From Clostridia bacterium (lineage in GTDB: Bacteria > Bacillota > Clostridia > Oscillospirales > Acutalibacteraceae): a stretch of 42,425 nucleotides of DNA. The notes under the pieces were generated by a model. That model was not told the DNA's origin, did no database searches, and worked only from the letters and a program-made list of their open reading frames with translations. The stretch is from contig JAFYGK010000013.1 in NCBI GenBank assembly GCA_017543285.1, forward strand, positions 1 to 42,425, written 5' to 3'. The position numbers were made by a program, and so were the translations under genes. Positions within the stretch are counted from its first letter, which is position 1. Each line of letters starts with the position of its first letter. This document shows positions 24,998 to 36,009 of this stretch, one piece after another.

Positions 24998-25265
24998 CCC
25001 TTTCAGAAGCGTTGCTTCGGTGTTTCCTCTGCGCAAAAGCCAAACGGCTTCTGCAAAAAGGCAAAATTTTTTTATCGACGAAACGACCCGGAGAAGGTAT
25101 GACGCCTTCAACGGCCGAAAACATGAGCAAGGCGCGCTCATGTCGGTCGATAAAATCACCGAAATTATGTGACTGCGCCGTTTATCGGTGGTGCGGCGCA
25201 AAGCGTATTAAATGGTCAGCAGGGGCGAAAAAGCCTCTGCGGCGAGATTCGCCCGAATTTGTCAT
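24998..25265 (-). promoter_or_regulatory. structured 5' leader of carA
   Basis: About 265 nt lie between the promoter and the carA start. Hairpins in transcription order: 25254-25223 (GGGCGAA/TTCGCCC), 25200-25174 (TGCGCCG/CGGCGCA), 25149-25112 (ACATGAGC/GCTCATGT plus outer CGACCGA/TCGGCCG), 25109-25093 (GAAGG/CCTTC), 25054-25033 (9-bp stem, 4-nt loop) and 25018-25006 (GAAGC/GCTTC), the last directly before the Shine-Dalgarno. A T-run lies between the fourth and fifth. No T-box motif, PyrR loop or known riboswitch was recognised. It may be an attenuator or small-molecule leader. Confidence 0.5.
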
Positions 25266-25271
25266 CATATT

Positions 25272-25300
25272 ATTTTATCAATAAATGGCGATTATATCAA
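25272..25300 (-). promoter_or_regulatory. sigma-A promoter of carA-carB
   Basis: On the minus strand TTGATA (25295-25300), 17 bp, TAAAAT (25272-25277). It shows that carAB is transcribed separately from argF upstream. Confidence 0.7.
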
Positions 25301-25328
25301 GAAGGTAATTCAAAATCTATAGTAAGTA

Positions 25329-25356
25329 CATAAATACAGATTATTCTGCATAAATA
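25329..25356. promoter_or_regulatory. direct repeats upstream of the carA promoter
   Basis: CATAAATA occurs at 25329-25336 and 25349-25356, 20 bp apart, with the dyad CAGA-TTAT-TCTG (25337-25348) filling the space between. The element sits about 30-55 bp upstream of the -35 box. The rest of 25357-25490 shows nothing I can name. Confidence 0.4.
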
Positions 25357-25490
25357 TTTCCGAAAAATGCACAATATACTGATGCGCGCAGACCGGCAAC
25401 CACATTATTTTGGAGCAGACAGGCGTCAGTTGCCGATAGAATGTGCATAAAGATTTATACACGTATCAAATGACGGCCGGTATTCTATTA

Positions 25491-25520
25491 GGGCGCATAC
25501 CGAAAAAACGGTATGCGCCT
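25491..25520 (-). terminator. hairpin after argF
   Basis: An 11-bp perfect stem (25492-25502 with 25509-25519) has a 6-nt loop and lies 9 bp past the argF stop. The T-run is in the loop and not after the stem, so it may protect the mRNA 3' end more than terminate. Confidence 0.55.
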
Positions 25521-25528
25521 GAAAAACA

Positions 25529-26437
<909 letters not shown>

Positions 26438-26491
26438 GCGGTGATATTCCTTTCATCTTTGCTGCGGCATGATTTGTGCCGATTGTTTATG

Positions 26492-27655
26492 TTATTCTTC
26501 TATTACCTCTTTGACGATACCTACTGCTTTGGTCAGCAGCTCGGCGGGTATGTTGAGCGCGGGCAGCAGGCGCACCCTGTCCTTGGCCGTGAGGACAAGA
26601 ACGCCTCTTTCGCGGCATTTGTCCATTATTTCATGTGCGTCCTTTGTTGTCTTTATTCCTATCATGAGACCCATGCCGGTGACGCTTTCAACATTTTTCG
26701 CTCCGCGGAGCATTTCTTTTATCAGGTTTCCCTTTGCGGCGACCTCATCCATAAGCCTGTCGTCGATGCGCTCAAATATGCTCACAGCTCCTGCGCAGAC
26801 GACAGGATTTCCGCCGAAAGTAGAGCCGTGCGTTCCGGGGGTCAGGACATTTTCGACCTTTTCTCCGAATACGCAGACGCCTATCGGAAGTCCGCCGCCA
26901 AGACCCTTTGCGGTGGTAAAGATATCAGGCAGGATGCCGTAGTTCATAAAGGAGTAGAGCATTCCTGTTCTGCCGTTTCCGCTCTGCACCTCGTCGATGA
27001 TGACGAGAATATCGTTGGCTTTCGCCGCCTCGACAACATAAGCCGCATATTCTTTATCAAGAGGATTGACGCCTCCCTCACCCTGAATAAGCTCCATCAT
27101 AACGGCACAGCAGCCGCCTTTTGCAATCGCGTCGTCAATGGCTTTTATATCGCCGGGCTCGACATATTCAAAACCCGGCGTAAAGGGCATAAAGAAATTG
27201 TGCAGAGAATCCTGTCCGGTCGCTGTCAGCGTTGTAACGGTTCTGCCGTGGAAGCTCTGCCTGAGCGTGATTATTGTGCTCCTGCCCTCGCCGTATTTGT
27301 CAAAGGAATACTTTCTCGCAGCCTTTATAGCGCATTCATTTGCTTCCGCGCCGGAGTTGCCGAAAAACACCTTTTTCATGCCGGTTCTTTCGCACAGCAT
27401 CTGCGCCAAAACCGACTGCGGCTTTGTGTAATAATAGTTGCTGGCGTGCTGTATGCTGCATGCCTGATCGCATACCGCCTTTTGCCATTTCTCGTCGCAG
27501 CCGCCGAAAATGTTGACGGCAATGCCGCTGCCCAGATCTATATATTCTCTGCCCTCGTTATCATAAACAAAGCTGCCCTGAGCTTTGCAAAGCTCAAGAT
27601 CTGCCCTGCCGTAAGCGTGGGCTATATACTTGTTGTCAAGCTGTTTTGTGTTCAT
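26492..27655 (-). CDS. argD: acetylornithine aminotransferase (387 aa)
   Basis: This class III PLP aminotransferase converts N-acetylglutamate semialdehyde to N-acetylornithine. Visible sites: GNSGAEANECAIKAARKY near 99, FHGRT near 135, IIDEVQSGNGRTG near 219, and the PLP lysine Lys250 in TTAKGLGGG. The short N-terminus and length fit ArgD. It starts 16 bp after argB. It could also serve as succinyldiaminopimelate aminotransferase, as some ArgD do, but the operon points to arginine. Confidence 0.96.
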   Translation of the reverse strand: MNTKQLDNKYIAHAYGRADLELCKAQGSFVYDNEGREYIDLGSGIAVNIFGGCDEKWQKAVCDQACSIQHASNYYYTKPQSVLAQMLCERTGMKKVFFGNSGAEANECAIKAARKYSFDKYGEGRSTIITLRQSFHGRTVTTLTATGQDSLHNFFMPFTPGFEYVEPGDIKAIDDAIAKGGCCAVMMELIQGEGGVNPLDKEYAAYVVEAAKANDILVIIDEVQSGNGRTGMLYSFMNYGILPDIFTTAKGLGGGLPIGVCVFGEKVENVLTPGTHGSTFGGNPVVCAGAVSIFERIDDRLMDEVAAKGNLIKEMLRGAKNVESVTGMGLMIGIKTTKDAHEIMDKCRERGVLVLTAKDRVRLLPALNIPAELLTKAVGIVKEVIEE

Positions 27656-27671
27656 GTCAGTCCCCCGAAAC

Positions 27672-28532
27672 CTACTTTAAAAACATTGTGCCGATACCTT
27701 CATCGGTGAGAAGCTCGATGATAATGGAATGCGGAACGCGTCCGTCTATGATAAATACTCGCTTTACGCCGTCGTTTACCGCCTTGACGCAGCACTCTAT
27801 CTTTGGTATCATGCCGCCCTGAATTATTCCCTCTCCGATGAGCGCGTCGATCTCGTCGACGCTGACCTTGTCTATGAGGGTGGACGGATCGTCCTTATCG
27901 CGCAGCAGGCCGCTTATATCGGTCATGGAAATCAGACTTTCCGCCTGCAGGATCCCAGCAATGGAAGCCGCCGCGGTGTCGGCATTTATGTTGTAGACAT
28001 TGCCTTCCGAATCCCAGCCGACCGTTGATACAATCGGAATATAGCCCTTGTCGAGCACATCGAGGATGGGCTTTGCGTCAACGCTGACTATTTCGCCGAC
28101 ATATCCGTGAATATCGTCGAGCCGTCTGGCCTTTATCATATGACCGTCTATGCCGGAAAGCCCCATTGCCTTGCCGCCGATATTTTCAATGAAATTCACG
28201 AGGCTTTTGTTGATCTTACCGGCCAGAACCATCTGGACGACGTCGGCGGTCTCCTTATCGGTGACGCGCAAACCGTCGATAAACTGCGACTTCATGTTCA
28301 TGCGCTCCATGGTTTCGGAAATTTCCGGTCCGCCGCCGTGCACGAGAACCACCTTTATGCCGACAAGCGACAGCAGGACAATATCGCCCATGACGGCCTG
28401 CTTCAGCTCTTCGTTTATCATTGCGTTTCCGCCGTACTTGATGACAACGATCTTATTTGTATATTTCTGGATGAAAGGCAGAGCGTGGGTCAAAACCTGT
28501 GCCCGCTGTGCGTTTGATAAATGCATTGCCAT
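27672..28532 (-). CDS. argB: acetylglutamate kinase (286 aa)
   Basis: The enzyme phosphorylates N-acetylglutamate with ATP. The amino acid kinase motifs are present: KYGGNAM from Lys32, LVHGGGPEIS near 63, and NINADTAAASIAGIL in the second half. An N-terminal helix of about 25 residues precedes the core; in known kinases this extension builds the arginine-inhibited hexamer, so feedback control by arginine is likely. The start overlaps the HAD stop codon by one base (TAATG), implying translational coupling. Confidence 0.97.
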   Translation of the reverse strand: MAMHLSNAQRAQVLTHALPFIQKYTNKIVVIKYGGNAMINEELKQAVMGDIVLLSLVGIKVVLVHGGGPEISETMERMNMKSQFIDGLRVTDKETADVVQMVLAGKINKSLVNFIENIGGKAMGLSGIDGHMIKARRLDDIHGYVGEIVSVDAKPILDVLDKGYIPIVSTVGWDSEGNVYNINADTAAASIAGILQAESLISMTDISGLLRDKDDPSTLIDKVSVDEIDALIGEGIIQGGMIPKIECCVKAVNDGVKRVFIIDGRVPHSIIIELLTDEGIGTMFLK

Positions 28533-29140
28533 TACCTCTTTCGTTTGCTGCGTTTTGCCTGTTTTGCATGCTTTGCGGCATATTCCTGCCAGTCGATAAT
28601 ATCGCTGCCCTTTACAATAAAGCTGCGTTCCGCTATTTCCGCAAGCGGGAAATCAGACAGCGAATCGGAATAAAACCGTTCAAAACGCTCGCTGCCGTAC
28701 TTTTCACGGAATCTGCGGAGTTTTTCCCGCCCGTGGCAGTTAAGTCCGGCGTATTTGCCGGTGCTTTTATCAACCTCGGAGGCTATGAGGCAGCCGACCC
28801 CCAGCTTTTCACAGGGTATTCTGAGAAGAAATTCAGGTGACGCCGAAATTATAACATCATCATCGCATCTTAAATCAAGATAAAAACTCTTTATCCTGCA
28901 AAATTTCTTATCCCAGAAGCCTTCTGCAAGAGCGTCGGTATCTCCGAGCCTTTTGAAATAGGTGTAAAAGCATTCCTTGAACTGCGTTTTATTTATTAAG
29001 CGCAGAGCATACAGCAGGAAGCTGAAGCTCTGATAGGGGAGCGAGAGCAGGATCTTCGGGCGCTTTCTCAAGCAGTAAAAGTAAAAATCAAAGCTGCTGT
29101 CGCCTTTGTAAATTGTGTTGTCAAAGTCGAAACCGTTCAT
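28532..29140 (-). CDS. HAD-superfamily phosphatase inside the arg operon (202 aa)
   Basis: This is a HAD-IB, SerB-like hydrolase. Motif I FDFDNTIYKGD (nucleophile Asp and acid/base Asp near residues 5 and 7), motif II IISASPEF near 105, a Lys in the GREKLRRF segment for motif III, and motif IV YSDSLSDFPLAEIAERS near 160. An insertion of aromatic/basic helices (YCLRKRPKILLSL) forms a cap of about 75 residues. The start at 29140 overlaps the argJ stop (TAATG), and its own stop overlaps the argB start, so it is translationally locked between two arginine genes. No arginine step needs this phosphatase. It could remove a phosphorylated by-product or act on an unrelated substrate; the substrate is unknown. 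Confidence 0.88.
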   Translation of the reverse strand: MNGFDFDNTIYKGDSSFDFYFYCLRKRPKILLSLPYQSFSFLLYALRLINKTQFKECFYTYFKRLGDTDALAEGFWDKKFCRIKSFYLDLRCDDDVIISASPEFLLRIPCEKLGVGCLIASEVDKSTGKYAGLNCHGREKLRRFREKYGSERFERFYSDSLSDFPLAEIAERSFIVKGSDIIDWQEYAAKHAKQAKRSKRKR

Positions 29141-30366
29141 TATGTGCGGTAGTCTCCGTTTATTTTGACGTAGTCGTAAGTAAGATCGCAGCCCCATGCG
29201 ACAGCTTCATGATCGCCGCTGTTGAGATTGACAAAGACGGTGATTTCGTCCTCGGATAAAACCTTTTTGGCGATTTCTTCCGAAAAGTCGACGCCGCTGC
29301 CGTTTTTGCAGACATTGACAGTACCGGCTGCGCTCAGGAAACTGACATCTATTTTGTTGATATCAAGGTCGGCGCCGCTGTACCCGATCGCACACAGCAC
29401 ACGGCCCCAGTTAGCGTCGCTGCCGAAAATGGCCGCCTTCAAAAGCGTCGAACAGACGACCGATTTCGCTACTGTTTTTGCGGTGAGTTTGTCCTTAGCG
29501 CCGACAGTTTTACACTCAAGCAGCTTTGTCGCGCCCTCGCCGTCCTTTGCCATCATACGGCAAAGGCGGCCTGTAACGGCGTTGAGAGCCTTTTTAAAAG
29601 CCTCAAAAGCAACGCCTTCGGCGGATATTTCCTCGTTGCCCGCCATGCCGTTTGCAAGAACAGACAGCATATCGTTCGTGGAGGTGTCACCGTCGATGCT
29701 CAGCATGTTAAAGGTGTCAGAGACATCTTCCTTGATAGCCTTCTGCAGCATTTGAGGAGAAATGGCGGCGTCAGTGGTGATAAAAGCCAGCATGGTAGCC
29801 ATGTTGGGATGGATCATGCCGCTGCCCTTTGATATGCCTCCCATGCGGCACTGGACGCCGTTTATTTCAAAGCTGACGGCGACCTCCTTTTTGACCGTGT
29901 CGGTGGTCATGATCGAGCGTGCCGCAGCGTCGCTGTTTTCGTCCTTATCACCCAGCAGGGAAACAAGCTCGTCCATACCGGCCGCAATCGGCGCAAGCGA
30001 CAGCGGCTGGCCGATAACTCCGGTAGAGGCGACGATAACATTCTTTGCGTCGATACCGGTAAACTGTTCGACCAGCGAACACATGCCCTCGGCAATTTCT
30101 ATTCCGTTCGCGTTGCAGGTATTGGCATTGCCGCTGTTGCAGATAAAGCACTGCGCCTTGCCGTCGGAGATATTTTCCTTTGTGACGTGAATGGGAGCTC
30201 CCTTGACCAAATTCTGAGTATAGACGGCAGCCGCGCTGCATATGTTTTCACTCACAATGAGCGCCAGATCCTTTTTTGTTTGGTTTTTCCTTATTCCGCA
30301 GTGTATTCCGGAAGCCTTAAAGCCCTTGGGAGCGCAGACTCCGCCGTTGATAAAGTTTATGATCAT
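29140..30366 (-). CDS. argJ: bifunctional ornithine acetyltransferase/N-acetylglutamate synthase (408 aa)
   Basis: ArgJ moves the acetyl group from N-acetylornithine to glutamate, and bifunctional forms also use acetyl-CoA. The precursor cleaves itself before Thr191 in KGSGMIHPNMATML, giving alpha and beta chains; that motif is intact. The family N-terminus NGGVCAPKGFKASGIHCGI is present. The start at 30366 has GGAGG 8 bp upstream; a longer in-frame start at 30414 lacks one. No argA or argE is in the cluster, so this enzyme probably closes the cyclic pathway. It overlaps the HAD gene. Confidence 0.97.
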   Translation of the reverse strand: MIINFINGGVCAPKGFKASGIHCGIRKNQTKKDLALIVSENICSAAAVYTQNLVKGAPIHVTKENISDGKAQCFICNSGNANTCNANGIEIAEGMCSLVEQFTGIDAKNVIVASTGVIGQPLSLAPIAAGMDELVSLLGDKDENSDAAARSIMTTDTVKKEVAVSFEINGVQCRMGGISKGSGMIHPNMATMLAFITTDAAISPQMLQKAIKEDVSDTFNMLSIDGDTSTNDMLSVLANGMAGNEEISAEGVAFEAFKKALNAVTGRLCRMMAKDGEGATKLLECKTVGAKDKLTAKTVAKSVVCSTLLKAAIFGSDANWGRVLCAIGYSGADLDINKIDVSFLSAAGTVNVCKNGSGVDFSEEIAKKVLSEDEITVFVNLNSGDHEAVAWGCDLTYDYVKINGDYRT

Positions 30367-30438
30367 ATGCTTTTCCTCCGGTGCCGTATGGCACAGTTTA
30401 AGTTTTATCGCCATGCCGCATTGCCGCGCGACTTAAGT

Positions 30439-31368
30439 TCAGAGATCAAGACCCGTCTTTTCATCCAGACCCAGCATGATATTCATGCACTGTATTGCCG
30501 CGCCGGAAGCGCCCTTACCCAGATTATCAAACCGGCTAATGAGCAGAATACGCTCGTCGTTGCCGCCGACGATTATCTCCATACTGTCCTTGCCGGACAG
30601 ATTGTTAGAGCCGACAAACGCAGGAGCGTCTTCTTCCGATACGCTGACAAGACCACTTTTGTAGTAACCGGAGAAAAAATCCCGCAGCTCGCAAACGGTC
30701 ATTTTATGCTTCATCAGGTTCGAAAAAATCGGAACGGTCACGACCATACCGCTGTAATAATCATCGACGATCGGTGAGAAAACCGGGTCAAAAGCCAGAC
30801 CGGGGACCGCCTTCATTTCTCTGAGATGTTTGTGATTCTGCGTTGTGCCGTATTGTCTGGGGCTGGAAAGCTCGGCGCTTCTGCCGTTGTCATCATACTG
30901 CGCTATCATGGATTTGCCGCCGCCGCTGTAGCCTGTTACAGAAAAACAGACCACAGGATAATCGGCGGGGATTATGCCGTTTTTTACAAGCGGATAGACA
31001 AGCGAATTAAAACCGCTTGCGTGGCAGCCCGGGACCGATACGCGTTTGGATAAAGCTATTGCCGCGCGGTGCTCCGGTGAAAGCTCGGGAAATCCGTAGC
31101 TCCAGCAGGGATTTGTACGGTGGGCCGTGGAGGTATCGATTATCTTTACATCGTTGTTTTCGACGAGCGATACCGCCTCTATTGCCGCTGCGTCAGGAAG
31201 GCAGAGAAAGGTGATATCTGAGGCGTTTATCATTTTAGCGCGTTCCAGCGGGTCTTTACGCTTATCCTCGTCAATCAGCATGAGGTTTATATCGCTGCGC
31301 CCGCTCAATCTGTCGTATATACGCAGGCCGGTGGTGCCCGCCTTGCCGTCTATATAAATATTCGTCAT
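30439..31368 (-). CDS. argC: N-acetyl-gamma-glutamyl-phosphate reductase, short type (309 aa)
   Basis: The enzyme reduces N-acetylglutamyl phosphate with NADPH to the semialdehyde. The N-terminus IYIDGKAGTTGLRIYDRL and the length of about 310 fit the less common short ArgC form instead of the usual 345-residue form. The catalytic Cys115 lies in VPGCHASGF. Two starts are possible: 31386, directly after the argH stop, and 31368, which has AAAGGA 8 bp upstream and matches the family N-terminus; the latter is used here. Confidence 0.94.
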   Translation of the reverse strand: MTNIYIDGKAGTTGLRIYDRLSGRSDINLMLIDEDKRKDPLERAKMINASDITFLCLPDAAAIEAVSLVENNDVKIIDTSTAHRTNPCWSYGFPELSPEHRAAIALSKRVSVPGCHASGFNSLVYPLVKNGIIPADYPVVCFSVTGYSGGGKSMIAQYDDNGRSAELSSPRQYGTTQNHKHLREMKAVPGLAFDPVFSPIVDDYYSGMVVTVPIFSNLMKHKMTVCELRDFFSGYYKSGLVSVSEEDAPAFVGSNNLSGKDSMEIIVGGNDERILLISRFDNLGKGASGAAIQCMNIMLGLDEKTGLDL

Positions 31369-31386
31369 CGATTTATCCTTTTTCAT

Positions 31387-32760
<1,374 letters not shown>

Positions 32761-32847
32761 TTATTTGCTCCCTTCAAAGCGTCGAAAGATTTCTGTCTTT
32801 TTGAGCCGCAGAGCAAAGAATTTATGCCTTTGGTCAAAAGGAAGACT

Positions 32848-32872
32848 GCATTGCCGGACGGCCCGGGAATGC
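32848..32872 (-). other. hairpin between argG and argH
   Basis: A 10-bp stem with one mismatch (32848-32857 with 32863-32872) and a 5-nt loop, about 20 bp past the argG stop. On the minus strand a T-containing stretch (CTTCCTTTTG) follows. It may be a partial terminator or processing site that lowers expression of the downstream genes. No other promoter is seen in 32761-32891. Confidence 0.45.
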
Positions 32873-32891
32873 CTGCGCGGTTTAAACTGTA

Positions 32892-34121
<1,230 letters not shown>

Positions 34122-34158
34122 AGTATCCTCCAGAAGATAATTTTAGTTTACGCTTATA

Positions 34159-34186
34159 ATTATACGCAGTTTTTCGGGTTTGTCAA
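34159..34186 (-). promoter_or_regulatory. strong sigma-A promoter of the arg operon
   Basis: On the minus strand TTGACA (34181-34186), 16-bp spacer, TATAAT (34159-34164). The leader to 34121 is about 30 nt. Confidence 0.85.
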
Positions 34187-34219
34187 CACATTTATACATC
34201 AAAAATGAATTTTTATACA
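34185..34219. promoter_or_regulatory. ARG-box-like operator pair at the argG promoter
   Basis: TGAAT-TTTT-ATACA (34206-34219) differs at one position from the ArgR/AhrC core consensus TGAAT-4W-ATTCA. A degenerate second copy lies 21 bp away (34185-34198, ending in the same ATACA) and overlaps the -35 box; TTTATACA repeats at 34191 and 34212. ARG boxes typically come as pairs with this spacing. Repression by an arginine-bound ArgR is inferred. Confidence 0.6.
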
Positions 34220-34341
34220 CTTCTGTTTTTTTCGATAAAAAGATGCTGACAATTATGATTAATTTGTGCCAAAATGTGACCGTGCGCTGAAAACGCGTTA
34301 TACTCCGCAAAAAGTACAAATAAAAACCAATCTCAGACCGC

Positions 34342-35820
34342 CTAAAACGACATTTCGGGAAACGTCGGCTTCAGCGCCGGATACAGCTTTTTAAAGGTCT
34401 GATAGCGCGCCTCGTATCTTTTTGCGGTTTCTTCGTCCCAGCCGCAGATCGAAACCTTTCCTCCGATTGCCTCAAACGCCGCTTCTGGCGACCCGTATTC
34501 GCCTGCCGCGACCATTGCCAGAATACCCGCGCCTAAACCGGCGCCCTGCTCCTGCTCGGCGGCTTCGAGCTGTATTTTAAGCACATTCGCTAAGATCCTG
34601 CGCCATACGGGGCTTTTTGCGCCGCCGCCGCATACGCCGCTGGACCTTAAATCAAGTCCCAGTTCCCGGGCCGCTTCCACACAATCGCGGATCGCGAAGG
34701 CGACGCCTTCCATGACCGCCTGACTCATCTGTGACCGCGTCGTGTCCATGGAAAGTCCGATGAACGCGCCGCGCGCAAACGTGTTATTGTGAGGGGAACG
34801 CTCTCCCATCAGGTAGGGGAGATAGAAAACGCGGTTGCTGCCGAGGTCGTCTTCGGTGATTTCCCGCTGCTCGTCAGCCTCGCTGCCGGCGCGCAGTATG
34901 TTTTTGCTCCACCAGCCGAAGCCGGACGCAGCGGACAGAATGCAGCCCATGAGATAATATTTTCCGTCGGCGTGGGCAAAGGAATGAAGACTGCCATTTT
35001 GCGGCTTTCTGAAGCTGTCGCTGGAAATAAATACAGTTCCCGATGTGCCCAGAGAGATGTTGCATTTTCCGTCGCCCATCGTTCCGGTGCCGATTGCCGA
35101 GCAGGCGTTGTCCGCGCCTCCGGCGGCGACCCTGACCGTTTCAGGCAGTCCGAGGAAACTTGCGGCCTCCGGCTTCAGCATTCCGACACATTCAAAGCTT
35201 TCGCATAATCTCGGGAGCTTATCCTCGCCGATGCGGCAGTAATCCAGCATGGATTTTGACCATATGCGGTTTTTTACGTCAAGCAGCAGCATGCCCGAAG
35301 CGTCGGAATAGTCGGTGACGTGCCGTCCGGTCATGCGATATACAAGATAATCCTTCGGGAGCATTATCTTGTCGATCCTTTCGAAGTTTTCGCGCTCGTT
35401 TTCGTACATCCAGACTATTTTCGGAGCGGTAAAACCGGCAAAGGCAATGTTGCCGGTTTCTCTGAGCAGGCCCTCCGTTCCGAAGTATTTGTTCATTTCG
35501 TCGGCCTGCTTTTGCGTGCGCCCGTCGTTCCACAGAATAGCCGGACGGATGATGCCGTCGTTTTTGTCCAGCGTGACAAGCCCGTGCATCTGCCCCGAAA
35601 CGGCTATTGCTGCGATCTGACATGCGTCAACTCCATCGAGAAGCTGTTTTATGCAGATCCGCAGCGCGCTCCACCAGTCATCGGGGTTTTGCTGCGACCA
35701 GCCGGGTCTGGGAAATTCCAGCGGGTATTCATGTGAAGCGGAACTGATTATACTGCCCCTTTTGTCCATGAGAAGCGCCTTCATGGAGGATGTGCCGAGA
35801 TCGATCCCGATGTACAGCAT
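34342..35820 (-). CDS. xylB: xylulokinase (FGGY family, 492 aa)
   Basis: The enzyme phosphorylates D-xylulose with ATP for entry to the pentose phosphate pathway. Seen: ATP-site GIDLGTSSMKALL from residue 5, the substrate Met-His pair in GQMHG near 76-80 that is typical of xylulokinase, catalytic Asp237 in GGADNACSAIGTG, and VCGGGAKSPVWRRI near 396. Length fits XylB. AAAGGAAG precedes the start. No xylA or transporter is next to it. No clear terminator follows the stop. Confidence 0.93.
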   Translation of the reverse strand: MLYIGIDLGTSSMKALLMDKRGSIISSASHEYPLEFPRPGWSQQNPDDWWSALRICIKQLLDGVDACQIAAIAVSGQMHGLVTLDKNDGIIRPAILWNDGRTQKQADEMNKYFGTEGLLRETGNIAFAGFTAPKIVWMYENERENFERIDKIMLPKDYLVYRMTGRHVTDYSDASGMLLLDVKNRIWSKSMLDYCRIGEDKLPRLCESFECVGMLKPEAASFLGLPETVRVAAGGADNACSAIGTGTMGDGKCNISLGTSGTVFISSDSFRKPQNGSLHSFAHADGKYYLMGCILSAASGFGWWSKNILRAGSEADEQREITEDDLGSNRVFYLPYLMGERSPHNNTFARGAFIGLSMDTTRSQMSQAVMEGVAFAIRDCVEAARELGLDLRSSGVCGGGAKSPVWRRILANVLKIQLEAAEQEQGAGLGAGILAMVAAGEYGSPEAAFEAIGGKVSICGWDEETAKRYEARYQTFKKLYPALKPTFPEMSF

Positions 35821-35867
35821 GATACCACTTCCTTTATATGTTTTATAACGGACATACTTTACCTTTT

Positions 35868-35897
35868 ATTATACCAAAAAAACGGCTGAAACTTCAA
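35868..35897 (-). promoter_or_regulatory. promoter of xylB
   Basis: On the minus strand TTGAAG (35892-35897), 18 bp, TATAAT (35868-35873). Confidence 0.6.
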
Positions 35898-35946
35898 TAG
35901 AAAAAGGCAAATAATCGGCATCGGACCATGTAAAAACAAAAACCGG

Positions 35947-35975
35947 TTGAAAAAACCGGCGGCAGGATATATAAT
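35947..35975 (+). promoter_or_regulatory. promoter of the SDR gene
   Basis: TTGAAA (35947-35952), 17 bp, TATAAT (35970-35975). The -35 region lies in a small dyad CCGGTT/AACCGG (35943-35948, 35954-35959). Confidence 0.7.
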
Positions 35976-36009
35976 TTTTTATAATGAGCTTTTACAGGAG
36001 AGAAACGCC

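Noticed and set aside
24998..25265. T-box or PyrR attenuator in the carA leader
   Set aside because: Neither the T-box sequence nor the PyrR binding-loop consensus was found, and no full terminator with a T-run precedes the start.
25448..25461. Possible ARG box (TAAAG-ATTT-ATACA) upstream of carA
   Set aside because: Three mismatches to the core consensus, about 150 bp upstream of the promoter, and no partner box at 21 bp.
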